In this document: positions 17,485 through 26,016 of the stretch, in pieces
Layout: each line of letters begins with the position of its first letter
How positions within the stretch are numbered: position 1 is the stretch's first letter
Source of the DNA: Pseudomonas sp. R5(2019)
GTDB lineage: Bacteria; Pseudomonadota; Gammaproteobacteria; Pseudomonadales; Pseudomonadaceae
Length of the DNA stretch: 64,000 nucleotides
Assembly (NCBI RefSeq): GCF_009905435.1
Contig: NZ_JAAAMT010000018.1
Span: 1 to 64,000, forward strand
Direction of reading: 5' to 3'
Translations under genes and position numbers: made by a program
The notes under the pieces: model-generated
What the model saw: only the letters and a program-made list of their open reading frames with translations
The model's database searches: none
Told to the model about the DNA's origin: nothing

Positions 17485-18435
17485 CTAGATATCCAAGACC
17501 AATACAGCTGTTTTAGACCGCGAACAGCAAGGAGTGAATTGATCATTACACGCCTGCTCATCTTCTGTGAGAAACATATCCCGATGCTCAGGAGTTCCTT
17601 CCAGTACCCTGGTAAGGCAGGTCCCACATACACCTTGCTCACAGGCAATTGGAATGTCGAAGCCGTGTTGATGCAGTACCTGAACGACACTTTGATCGGA
17701 GGTCACCTCTAATAGCTGACCGGTGCTCGCGACCTTGATGGTGAAAGCGTCATCCTGTGAGGTATTGACCGGCGAAGCGCTAAAGTATTCTCGGTGAAGG
17801 GCATTGGGAGGCCAACCCAGTGCCTTTGCTGTACCCAGGATGTGCTCCATGAAGCCGGTAGGGCCACACACGTAAAGGTGCGAGCCTGGTTCAGGATGGG
17901 CGAGTAGCGCCTCGGCCTGCAATTGTGTTGCCGGCTCTTCGTCAAAGTGAAAGTTTACTCGATCGCAGAATGCCGAGTGCTCCAGACGGTCCAGAAAGGC
18001 CGCTCGCTCTTTCGAACGAGAGCAATAGTGCAGTTCAAAGTTTGCCTGGGTCTGCTCCAAACGTTCTGCCATGCACAGAATGGGCGTGATGCCGATGCCA
18101 CCTGCAAACAATAATGTACGGTTCGCCTGTTGGGTGAGTTCGAAGAGATTGCGAGGTTCGCTGATGTGCAATCGATCGCCACACTGGACCTCTTCATGCA
18201 TACAGGTTGAGCCACCTCGCGAGTCAGGACTTTTAAGCACACCTATTTGGTAACGATGGCGCTCGTGAGGTGGATTGCAAAGAGAGTACTGGCGGATTAT
18301 TCCATTTGGAAGATGAACATCAATATGGGCACCGGCGCTGAACACCGGCAGCGGACGACCTTCGACGCTCGCAAGCTCAAATGTACAAATGTCCTTTGCT
18401 TCGTCAGTGCGCGACACTACAACTACTTCAATCAT
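17485..18435 (-). CDS. vanB: Vanillate O-demethylase reductase subunit
   Basis: A 316-residue phthalate-dioxygenase-reductase-type protein. It has an FMN domain with RQYSLCN, an NAD domain with GGIGITP, and a C-terminal plant-type [2Fe-2S] ferredoxin with CEQGVCGTC plus a distal Cys. It passes electrons from NADH to VanA. It lies 25 bases downstream of vanA in the same direction. It is the only reductase of this class in the window, so it may also serve the two other Rieske oxygenases at 27669 and 39567 (inference). Confidence 0.92.
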   Translation of the reverse strand: MIEVVVVSRTDEAKDICTFELASVEGRPLPVFSAGAHIDVHLPNGIIRQYSLCNPPHERHRYQIGVLKSPDSRGGSTCMHEEVQCGDRLHISEPRNLFELTQQANRTLLFAGGIGITPILCMAERLEQTQANFELHYCSRSKERAAFLDRLEHSAFCDRVNFHFDEEPATQLQAEALLAHPEPGSHLYVCGPTGFMEHILGTAKALGWPPNALHREYFSASPVNTSQDDAFTIKVASTGQLLEVTSDQSVVQVLHQHGFDIPIACEQGVCGTCLTRVLEGTPEHRDMFLTEDEQACNDQFTPCCSRSKTAVLVLDI

Positions 18436-18460
18436 GATTAACCCTCTACATCAGCTGGTG

Positions 18461-19513
18461 TCAGTGGCTGGCAACCCATTGCGCAGTCGTGTGCTCGCAG
18501 GCGATAAGGCGATCCAGGACGCGCCGCGATTGAACGCCCCCGGCATCGATGTTGAGTTTGAGCAGGTCGCGATGTGGGTTTTCCAGAAGATTGCGTTGCT
18601 GACGTTCGAGCATTTCCAAATCTTCACTGAAGATTTTTCCTTGGCCGTCCCGAATGCTGTCAGTCAGCGATTGGTCCGCGGTGTTGAAGTTACGTGCCAT
18701 CCCCCAAAAGTACCAGATAGAGGTTTCTGTCTCGGGGGTGATGAAATCCACAACGATACTCGAAACCTTATGTGCCGGGGCCGCGTGGTATCCACCGAAC
18801 CCAGCATGCGCAACGCCAACTTCGATTAACACGTGACTCGGAGGGGTGAAGCGACAGATCTGCCAGCGATCCACCGGGACGTCATCGGCTAAATTATTGC
18901 CTCGTAACGCCATACGCCAGAATGGCGGGGCCATGATGTTTTCCATATGCCGCGCGGTCACTACTTCATCACCTTCAGTCGTTGTAACGGGTGCTGCCTC
19001 GTCGATTTCTTTCTGACCAATACTCGAAGCATGGACATAGGTTTCGTGGGTCAAGTCCATGAGGTTGTCGATCATCAGTCGATAGTCACAGGCGATATGG
19101 AACAGTCCTCCCCCGTAAGCCCACTCGTCGCTTACGGCCCACTCTAGATGATGAATCAAAGCAGGGTCTGCTTGATGTTGGTCACCAGGCCATACCCATA
19201 TGAAGCCATAGCGCTCCACCACGCAGTAGCTTTTATTGCAGGGAAATCCGCGCACCCTTTGCCCGGGCATCGAGACTGTTTTGCCGTCACAACCCATGAC
19301 CAATCCGTGGTAACCGCACACTAGGTTCCCATCTTCTACATAACCCAGTGAAAGCGGTGCCCCGCGATGGGGGCAAAAGTCTTCAACTGCAACGACCTGT
19401 TGATCTTTGCCGCGGTAGAATACGATTTTTTCACCACAGATCTGCCGGCCCAACGGCTTCTCGGCAATTTCGTCTGGTGTACAGGCGACATACCAGGTGT
19501 TCTTTGGGTACAT
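18461..19513 (-). CDS. vanA: Vanillate O-demethylase oxygenase subunit
   Basis: A 350-residue Rieske oxygenase that demethylates vanillate to protocatechuate and formaldehyde. The Rieske centre is CPHRGAPLSLGYVEDGNLVC followed by GYHG. The mononuclear iron site is DNLMDLTHETYVH. The sequence follows VanA closely from MYPKNTWYVACTPDEIAEK to the end. ATG 19513 has GAG upstream; the frame is open further upstream but that part is not VanA. fdhA, which removes the formaldehyde, lies immediately upstream. Confidence 0.95.
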   Translation of the reverse strand: MYPKNTWYVACTPDEIAEKPLGRQICGEKIVFYRGKDQQVVAVEDFCPHRGAPLSLGYVEDGNLVCGYHGLVMGCDGKTVSMPGQRVRGFPCNKSYCVVERYGFIWVWPGDQHQADPALIHHLEWAVSDEWAYGGGLFHIACDYRLMIDNLMDLTHETYVHASSIGQKEIDEAAPVTTTEGDEVVTARHMENIMAPPFWRMALRGNNLADDVPVDRWQICRFTPPSHVLIEVGVAHAGFGGYHAAPAHKVSSIVVDFITPETETSIWYFWGMARNFNTADQSLTDSIRDGQGKIFSEDLEMLERQQRNLLENPHRDLLKLNIDAGGVQSRRVLDRLIACEHTTAQWVASH

Positions 19514-19560
19514 GCTCACTCTCCTCAGGGGCTTATTTTTGTTGGGGTCAGCTGCGGCAC

Positions 19561-20754
19561 TCACGAACTGAAGAGACGATGTGGGTCGATGACGAATTTT
19601 TTTGGTACGCCGGCGTCGAACTCGCCGTAACCCTGGGGTGCCTCGTCCAGGGCGATGACTTGCACTCCAACCACTTCGGCAATGTTGATGCGGTCCCACA
19701 TGATTGCCTGCATCAACTGGCGGTTGTACTTCATCACCGGGGTCTGGCCAGTGTGGAAGCTGTGGGATTTAGCCCAGCCCAGGCCGAAGCGGATACTCAG
19801 GCTACCCATTTTGGCGGCGGCATCGATTGCACCCGGGTCTTCGGTGACATAGAGGCCGGGGATGCCGATCTTGCCAGCGACACGGACCACGCCCATCAGT
19901 GAGTTCAATACCGTGGCCGGTGCTTCGTGCTGCGCACCGGCATGACCATGGCCGCGAGCTTCGAAGCCAACGGCATCGACTGCGCAGTCGACTTCTGGTT
20001 CACCCAAGAGGGCGGCAATCTGTTCATGCAGTGGAGTGTCCTGCGACAGATCGGCGATTTCAAAGCCTTGGGCTTTGGCATGGGCCAGGCGCACCGGGTT
20101 GACGTCGCCAACGATGACCACTGCTGCCCCCAGCAGGCGCGCAGAGGCTGCGGCCGCCAAGCCAACCGGACCGGCACCGGCAATGTACACCGAGCTCCCG
20201 GGGCCAACACCAGCGGTTACGGCACCGTGGTAACCGGTCGGGAGGATGTCGGAGAGGCAGGTCAGATCACGGATTTTTTCCATGGCCCGGTCGCGGTCTG
20301 GCAGTTTTAGCAGGTTGAAGTCGGCGTATGGCACCAGCACGTATTCGGCCTGGCCACCGACCCAATCGCCCATGTCCACATAGCCATAGGCACCACCGGC
20401 ACGAGCCGGGTTGACGGTCAGGCAGACGCCCGTGTGCTGTTCCTTGCAAGAGCGGCAGCGACCGCAGGCCACGTTGAACGGCACCGAGACCAGGTCGCCA
20501 ACCTTGAGGTGTTCTACGTCGCGGCCGGCTTCGATGACCTCACCGGTGATTTCATGCCCCAGCACCAGCCCGACCTGCGCCGTGGTACGGCCGCGCACCA
20601 TGTGCTGGTCAGAGCCACAGATGTTGGTGGACACAACCCGCAGGATCACCCCGTGTTCAATACGCTTGCCGCGTGGATCCTGCATTTTGGGGAAGTCGAT
20701 CGATTGCACTTCGACCTTGCCATCGCCCAGATAAACTACGCCTCTATTGGACAT
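19561..20754 (-). CDS. fdhA: Glutathione-independent formaldehyde dehydrogenase
   Basis: A 397-residue zinc alcohol-dehydrogenase-family enzyme oxidising formaldehyde to formate with tightly bound NAD. Visible are the catalytic zinc ligands in NICGSDQH and GHE, the structural zinc cysteines CGRCRSCKEQHTGVC, and the NAD motif GAGPVGLAAAASARLLGA. It is very close in character to Pseudomonas FdhA. Placed just upstream of vanA, it removes the formaldehyde released by O-demethylation. Confidence 0.93.
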   Translation of the reverse strand: MSNRGVVYLGDGKVEVQSIDFPKMQDPRGKRIEHGVILRVVSTNICGSDQHMVRGRTTAQVGLVLGHEITGEVIEAGRDVEHLKVGDLVSVPFNVACGRCRSCKEQHTGVCLTVNPARAGGAYGYVDMGDWVGGQAEYVLVPYADFNLLKLPDRDRAMEKIRDLTCLSDILPTGYHGAVTAGVGPGSSVYIAGAGPVGLAAAASARLLGAAVVIVGDVNPVRLAHAKAQGFEIADLSQDTPLHEQIAALLGEPEVDCAVDAVGFEARGHGHAGAQHEAPATVLNSLMGVVRVAGKIGIPGLYVTEDPGAIDAAAKMGSLSIRFGLGWAKSHSFHTGQTPVMKYNRQLMQAIMWDRINIAEVVGVQVIALDEAPQGYGEFDAGVPKKFVIDPHRLFSS

Positions 20755-20810
20755 ATTCCGCCTCTTATTGTTGTTGACCTGATGTCTTTTCAGGCCAATG
20801 GGAAACTGCC

Positions 20811-22253
20811 TCAGCTCAAACTGATCAGTTTGGTAGACAGATAACCGTCAAGTCCCTCGCTTCCACCTTCGCTGCCAAAGCCGCTGTGCTTGACACCGCC
20901 AAAAGGTGTTTCGGCAAAATTGATTTGCATGTTGTTGATACCAAGCATTCCGCACTCGACTTCATTGCTCAGTGTGTGCGCTGTCTTGATCGACTCGGTA
21001 AACCCGTAGGCTGCCAGCCCAAAGGGCAAACGATTCGCGAGCTCCAGTGCTTCTTCCAAGTGGCTGAAAGTGGACGTCAATGCCAGCGGCCCGAATGGTT
21101 CTTCCTGCATGACCCGCGATTCGGCTGGTACGCGAGCCAGCAGGGTAGGGCGAAAGAAATGCCCTTCACGCCCTATGTCTTGTCCACCGCAATGGAGTTC
21201 TGCGCCTCTGTCCAAGGCATCCTCGATCAGGCCCTTGAGTGCATGGGGGCGCCGGCTGTTGGCCAAGGGGCCCATCTGAGTTCCAGGCTGCAGGCCGTGA
21301 CCGACCTTCAACGCCGCCGTCCGTTCGACGAAACGTTGAACGAAAGCGTCATGTACTCGTTCGTGCACATAGAAGCGAGTTGGCGATATGCAGACTTGCC
21401 CTGCATTACGAAACTTGTTTTCCACGCAAATCGCAGCTGCCCGGTCCAGATCAGCGTCCTCGAACACCAGGACTGGAGCGTGTCCTCCCAGCTCCAGAGT
21501 GCTGCGCTGCAATTGCTGCGCGGCCAGACTGCCCAGTTGACGGCCAACAGCGGTTGAACCGGTGAAGGAAATTTTTCGGATGATATTGCTGCGCAGAAGA
21601 TAGTCGGAGATGAAGCCGGGATCACCCGTAACAACGCTTAACACGCCTGCGGGTAGGCCTGCGTCGGACAGCGCCTGAGCTAGCGCAAGGCACGTTGCAG
21701 GGGTTTCCTCTGCAGGTTTGATGATGCACGTGCAGCCGCTGGCCAGGGCTGCTGCGATCTTGCGCGCGGGAATCACGGCTGGAAAATTCCAGGGCGCAAA
21801 AGCAGCTACCGGCCCGACAGGCTCACGCAGTACCTGGTAGCGGATATCCACCGAGCGCGAAGGGATTATCCGTCCATAAGCGCGCCGGCCTTCTTCGGCA
21901 AACCACTCAAAAATATCGGCGGCGGCTGCGATCTCGATGCGTGCTTCGGTCAGCGGTTTGCCCTGTTCAAGCGTCAGGTTTGCTGCCAGGGCGGGTAAGC
22001 GTTCTCTGAGAAGCTGTGCGGCTCGTTTTAGCAGGTTACCGCGTTCCATTGCGCAGGTTTGACGCCAGGCCTTGAAAGCAGATTCAGCACCATTCAATGC
22101 CTGGTCGAGATCATCGGCTGTGGCGTGGGGTAGATGACCAATCAACGTTCCACTTGCAGGATCATGCAATGCTGTTGTGACACGGCCTGCGGCAGCTTGC
22201 CAGCGACCGACCAGAAACAGCTGCAAAACGGGATAATCGGCCGCGACAATCAT
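20811..22253 (-). CDS. ALDH, succinate-semialdehyde-dehydrogenase-like
   Basis: A 480-residue GabD-like aldehyde dehydrogenase: FAPWNFPAVIPARKIAAALA, FTGSTAVG, the base in LELGGHAP, the nucleophile in NAGQVCISPTRF, EEPFGPLAL. First gene of the operon running into fdhA-vanAB. It diverges from the ech/ferA-type genes and shares a control region with repeated CTTATATAAG-type boxes. By position it could be an aldehyde dehydrogenase for vanillin or 5-formylferulate (in SYK-6 a comparable gene, ferD, lies near ferBA, from memory). Confidence 0.87.
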   Translation of the reverse strand: MIVAADYPVLQLFLVGRWQAAAGRVTTALHDPASGTLIGHLPHATADDLDQALNGAESAFKAWRQTCAMERGNLLKRAAQLLRERLPALAANLTLEQGKPLTEARIEIAAAADIFEWFAEEGRRAYGRIIPSRSVDIRYQVLREPVGPVAAFAPWNFPAVIPARKIAAALASGCTCIIKPAEETPATCLALAQALSDAGLPAGVLSVVTGDPGFISDYLLRSNIIRKISFTGSTAVGRQLGSLAAQQLQRSTLELGGHAPVLVFEDADLDRAAAICVENKFRNAGQVCISPTRFYVHERVHDAFVQRFVERTAALKVGHGLQPGTQMGPLANSRRPHALKGLIEDALDRGAELHCGGQDIGREGHFFRPTLLARVPAESRVMQEEPFGPLALTSTFSHLEEALELANRLPFGLAAYGFTESIKTAHTLSNEVECGMLGINNMQINFAETPFGGVKHSGFGSEGGSEGLDGYLSTKLISLS

Positions 22254-22302
22254 GGCGAGTTCCTTTGGCGGGAGGAGGGGAATGCTTTGTTTGTAAGCAA
22301 AC

Positions 22303-22494
22303 CTTATGTAAGAATGATTTCTACGTCAAGCCCTCGCTTGGAGCCAAAACCCATCGGTATGGCAAACAAAAAAACAGCGTTTATGGCTTGACTGCATATA
22401 TGGCTACCTTATATAAGTATTGTGTGCTTACGCCGCGGCTGTTCAATGTTCGTTGACAGTCCTTCGTCAAGCATATAAGCATTGCTTACATAAC
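22303..22494. promoter_or_regulatory. Divergent control region with CTTATATAAG-type boxes
   Basis: Boxes lie at 22303-22312 (CTTATGTAAG), 22408-22417 (CTTATATAAG, perfect palindrome), 22472-22479 (CATATAAG) and 22485-22494 (CTTACATAAC), in the gap between the ALDH operon and ech. TAAGAATGATTTCTA at 22309-22323 recurs exactly before the MarR gene (56347-56361). This is the natural site for MarR-type control of both operons. Confidence 0.65.
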
Positions 22495-22527
22495 GCTCGC
22501 CTATACTTACAACAGGAGCTGCCCCTC

Positions 22528-23367
22528 ATGAGCGCGACACCTAAAGATCAACCACCGGTGCTGCTGGAAATCGAAGACGGCATTGCTTGGGTGACCCTGA
22601 ATCGTCCAGAAAAACGCAATGCCATCAACCCTGGCATCGTCTATGCAATGCGCGAAATCATGGCGCAGGTCGAAACTGATGATCGTTGCAAGGTCATGGT
22701 GTTGACCGGTGCAGGCGAAGCCTTCTGCGCTGGAATGGATTTGAAAGAGTATTTTCGCGAAACCGATAACGACCCGGTCGAGCGAGCCCGCTTGGTACGG
22801 GCCAACGGTGACTGGCAGTGGCGGCACCTGCGGGTCTTCTCCAAGCCGACCATTGCCATGGTCAATGGTTGGTGCTTTGGCGGGGCCTTCACGCCCTTGA
22901 TTTCCTGTGACCTGGCTATCGCTTCGCAAGATGCTGTTTTCGGGCTTTCGGAAATTAACTGGGGCATCATTCCGGCAGGTGTGGTCAGTCGCGCTGTGGC
23001 AGCCGTGGTGCGCGAACGTGAGGCGATGTACTACATCATGACAGGCGACAAGTTCGACGGCCGTCGCGCTGCGGAAATCGGCCTTGTCAACGAGGCTGTG
23101 CCGGCTGAACAGCTCCGTGAGCGGACAGTGGAACTGGCGCGAAAATTGATGGACAAGAACCCCACCGTGCTCAAGCAGGCCAAGATTGCCCATCGTATTG
23201 CTTCGGAAATGAGTTGGGAGCAGGGGGCCGATTATCTGATGGCTAAAAGTGATCAGTCGCTGTTGCATGATGCCGAACGTGGTCGTGATACCGGCATGAG
23301 CCAGTTCCTGGATGAGAAATCCTTCCGCCCAGGTCTGGGTGCCTACCGCCGCGATACCAGCCTTTAA
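22528..23367 (+). CDS. ech: p-Hydroxycinnamoyl-CoA hydratase-lyase (feruloyl-CoA to vanillin)
   Basis: This 279-residue crotonase-fold protein follows Pseudomonas HCHL/Ech closely: AWVTLNRPEKRNA, GMDLKEYFRE, WQWRHLR, KPTIAMVNGWCFGG, FGLSEINWGI, YYIMTG and a C-terminal PGLGAYRR. The glutamate in LSEINWG is the known catalytic acid. It hydrates and cleaves feruloyl-, p-coumaroyl- or caffeoyl-CoA to the benzaldehyde and acetyl-CoA. ATG 22528 follows CAGGAG. It is the first gene of a long plus-strand operon, 19 bases before the acyl-CoA synthetase. Confidence 0.92.
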   Translation: MSATPKDQPPVLLEIEDGIAWVTLNRPEKRNAINPGIVYAMREIMAQVETDDRCKVMVLTGAGEAFCAGMDLKEYFRETDNDPVERARLVRANGDWQWRHLRVFSKPTIAMVNGWCFGGAFTPLISCDLAIASQDAVFGLSEINWGIIPAGVVSRAVAAVVREREAMYYIMTGDKFDGRRAAEIGLVNEAVPAEQLRERTVELARKLMDKNPTVLKQAKIAHRIASEMSWEQGADYLMAKSDQSLLHDAERGRDTGMSQFLDEKSFRPGLGAYRRDTSL

Positions 23368-23386
23368 TCTTTTAGGGAGTGACACT

Positions 23387-25492
23387 GTGGACGTGACTCG
23401 CAATTCATTGACGCGGCTGCTGCAACCGCGCTCGCTTGCAGTAGTGGGGGCTTCTCCGGAGCCAGGGACGGTGGGCAATCTGGTGTTGAACAACCTGTTG
23501 CGCTTCAACTACCCCGGTTCTCTGCACCTGGTCAGCCGTAGCCGCGACGAAGTGTTGGGTCGCGCCTGCGTGCGCTCTATTGACGACTTGCCCGAAGGTA
23601 TTGATGCCGCAATCATTGTCGCTCCTCAGGTTGCTATTGCCGATGCAATGGCTGCCTGCGGGCGTCGAGGGATAGGTGGCGTCGTGGTTTTCGCGTCCGG
23701 CTTTGCTGAAATGGGTGAAGCCGGTCAAGAGGCTCAGCGGCAACTCACCGAATTAGCTGCTGCGCATAACATCGCCATGCTGGGCCCCAACTGCATGGGG
23801 TTCGTCAACTTTCTTGCTGCAACCCCCATGACGTTCGAACAGGTGCAGCCGCAAACGCTCCGGCCGGGTCCGCGGCTGGGAGTGATCGCACAAAGTGGTG
23901 CCATGAGTGGAAACCTGCGCCAGGCGCTGTTGGCCAAGGGCTTGAACGTAGCCTGCTCATTGTCCACGGGTAACGAAGCCGCTCTGGGGGCGGAGGATCT
24001 GCTGGCCCACTTGGTGGATTCAGACGATATCGATGTGTTTGCCTTGTTCGTGGAGATGATTCGCAAGCCTCAGGTTTTTCTGGAGGCCGCCGCCAAGGCT
24101 CGTTCAGTGGGCAAACCGATTGTCTTGATGCATCCGGGACGCAGCGCCAGGGCGAGAGAGGCCGCGCAATCTCATACCGGCGCACTGGCAGGCGACCACT
24201 TGATCATGCGCACGCTGGTCGAGCGAGAGGCCGTGGTGGTGGTTGAAAGCCTCGATGAGTTGTTCGATACCTGCGCGATTCTTGCGCGCTACCCCACGCC
24301 GGTCAAGCAGCCGGCGATTGCAGTAGCATCCAATTCTGGAGCGGTGAAAGGGATAGCCATCGATTTCTGCGAAGACCTGGGTTTGCCATTGGCAGATCTG
24401 CAGCCGCGCACCGTGGCGGCCCTGGCGGCGGTATTGCCGGATTTTGCGACTGTGGAGAACCCTCTCGATCTGACGTCCAAAGGCATGCAGCAGCCTGAAC
24501 TGTTTGGCTTGTGTGCTCGGGCATTGCTGGATGACTCCGACGTGGGAAGTCTGCTGATGCCATTGATGGGCGGTGGCCCCTCACAGCAGATGGACAAGGT
24601 GCGTTCTTTGTTGCCCGCAATGACCGACTCGCAAAAACCCGTGGCTTTTGCCTTCATGGGGGATGGATCGGAGTTGGCCGACGAGGTCACCGCATGTATC
24701 AGAGACAGTCAGGTACCGTTTTTCCGTTCACCCGATCGTGCATTGCGTGCCTTGGCGAAGGTGCATGAATACGGTCGCCTGTTCCATGCTGCTCAGGTCC
24801 GTAGCGACGTAAGGTCGGTACCTTTGCTCGAAGGCCTGAGCAGCGGACCGTTGGCCGAGTACAAGGGTAAGCAGTGGTTGGCTGAGTTGGGGCTTGAAGT
24901 GCCAGACGGTCGCCTGGCGCGGAGCGTTGATCAGGCTGTGGCTATAGCTGCTGATATCGGCTATCCGGTAGTCCTCAAGGCCCAGGCCGATACGCTGACC
25001 CACAAGAGTGACATTGGCGGGGTAGCAATCGGCATGAAGGATGAGCCGAGCCTGCGCCAGGCCTGGAGCCGGATGATGCATCAGGTAGGCGACGCGATGC
25101 CGGGGCTGACGCTGGACGGTTTGCTGGTTGAGCGTTTGTCGGCGCCAGGTCTGGAGCTGGTGGTCGGCGCGCGTCGCGATCCTCAGTGGGGGCCTGTAAT
25201 CCTGATTGGGTTGGGCGGTATCCATATCGAGGTGCTCAAGGATGTGCGGTTGATGGCTGCCGATCTGAGCGAGGCACAGATCCTGGAACAGCTTCGTCTG
25301 CTCAAAGGGGCCGCACTACTGGACGGAGTGCGTGGCCAACCACCGAGGGACATCAATGCCGTGGCCAAGGTAGTGCGCCGAGTGGCGGATTTGATGCTCG
25401 GCAATCCGAATTTGCTGGAAATCGATATCAACCCATTGGTGGTCCAGCCGCAAGGTTGCGTGGCACTGGATGCGCTGTTGGTCGTTGCCTGA
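23387..25492 (+). CDS. ADP-forming acyl-CoA synthetase, FerA-type feruloyl-CoA synthetase
   Basis: A 701-residue ADP-forming (acetate-CoA-ligase-like) synthetase. It has an N-terminal CoA-binding domain (AVVGASPEPGTVGN), ligase domains with the phosphohistidine-region motif SHTGALAG, and a C-terminal ATP-grasp domain (YPVVLKAQADTLTHKSDIGG, later LLVERL). GTG 23387 follows AGGGAG. This is the enzyme type of Sphingobium FerA, not the AMP-forming Fcs usual in Pseudomonas. Next to ech it should make the hydroxycinnamoyl-CoA substrates. A fragment of a close paralogue lies at 36158. Confidence 0.85.
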   Translation: MDVTRNSLTRLLQPRSLAVVGASPEPGTVGNLVLNNLLRFNYPGSLHLVSRSRDEVLGRACVRSIDDLPEGIDAAIIVAPQVAIADAMAACGRRGIGGVVVFASGFAEMGEAGQEAQRQLTELAAAHNIAMLGPNCMGFVNFLAATPMTFEQVQPQTLRPGPRLGVIAQSGAMSGNLRQALLAKGLNVACSLSTGNEAALGAEDLLAHLVDSDDIDVFALFVEMIRKPQVFLEAAAKARSVGKPIVLMHPGRSARAREAAQSHTGALAGDHLIMRTLVEREAVVVVESLDELFDTCAILARYPTPVKQPAIAVASNSGAVKGIAIDFCEDLGLPLADLQPRTVAALAAVLPDFATVENPLDLTSKGMQQPELFGLCARALLDDSDVGSLLMPLMGGGPSQQMDKVRSLLPAMTDSQKPVAFAFMGDGSELADEVTACIRDSQVPFFRSPDRALRALAKVHEYGRLFHAAQVRSDVRSVPLLEGLSSGPLAEYKGKQWLAELGLEVPDGRLARSVDQAVAIAADIGYPVVLKAQADTLTHKSDIGGVAIGMKDEPSLRQAWSRMMHQVGDAMPGLTLDGLLVERLSAPGLELVVGARRDPQWGPVILIGLGGIHIEVLKDVRLMAADLSEAQILEQLRLLKGAALLDGVRGQPPRDINAVAKVVRRVADLMLGNPNLLEIDINPLVVQPQGCVALDALLVVA

Positions 25493-25542
25493 GAGGGCCG
25501 AAGTTTTTCAGCCTGCTGCATTAAATTGGAGGGATAACAATA

Positions 25543-26007
25543 ATGAACCTCACGTTGCACCAAGAGCACATTTTTGACATCCGTATCGACTTTGACCAGC
25601 GCCAGCGCTTCGGTCCAGTCTGTGGCGGTGGGGAAGTCGGCTTTACCTCAGTGGCGGGCGGGGTGGTCGAAGGCCCGCGACTCAATGGCCGAGTGGTCCC
25701 CCATGGGGGGGCGGATTGGGCAGATATTCGGCCCGATGGCGTGGTGGTGATCAATGCTCATTACCTGCTCGAGCTCGATGACGGCACCACGGTGTATGTG
25801 CAAAACCGCGGTTTTGTGGTGCCAGCCAAGCGCCCTGCCGATGCCACACCGGATCAGTTGATTCAGCCGGCCTACTTTCGTTTGGCGCCAACTTTCAAGG
25901 TCCCTTTGGGACCTCACGACTGGCTGAGCCGCACGGTGATCGTTGGTTGCGGCGAGCGACACCTGAACCCGGATTACACGTTGTTTCGCTATTACGCCAT
26001 GGGCTGA
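25543..26007 (+). CDS. DUF3237 protein, candidate phenylcoumaran-acid decarboxylase
   Basis: A 154-residue DUF3237 protein: GADWADIRPDGVV, the repeated family core HYLLELDDGTTVYVQNRGF and the C-terminal PLGPHDWLSR. It is preceded by a strong GGAGGG site. From memory, the Sphingobium SYK-6 decarboxylases PhcF/PhcG, which form the stilbene from the phenylcoumaran acid, belong to this family; this needs checking. It lies between the CoA synthetase and a GMC dehydrogenase, as expected for a lignin-dimer pathway. A second member is at 54520. Confidence 0.75.
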   Translation: MNLTLHQEHIFDIRIDFDQRQRFGPVCGGGEVGFTSVAGGVVEGPRLNGRVVPHGGADWADIRPDGVVVINAHYLLELDDGTTVYVQNRGFVVPAKRPADATPDQLIQPAYFRLAPTFKVPLGPHDWLSRTVIVGCGERHLNPDYTLFRYYAMG

Positions 26008-26016
26008 GGCTAACGG

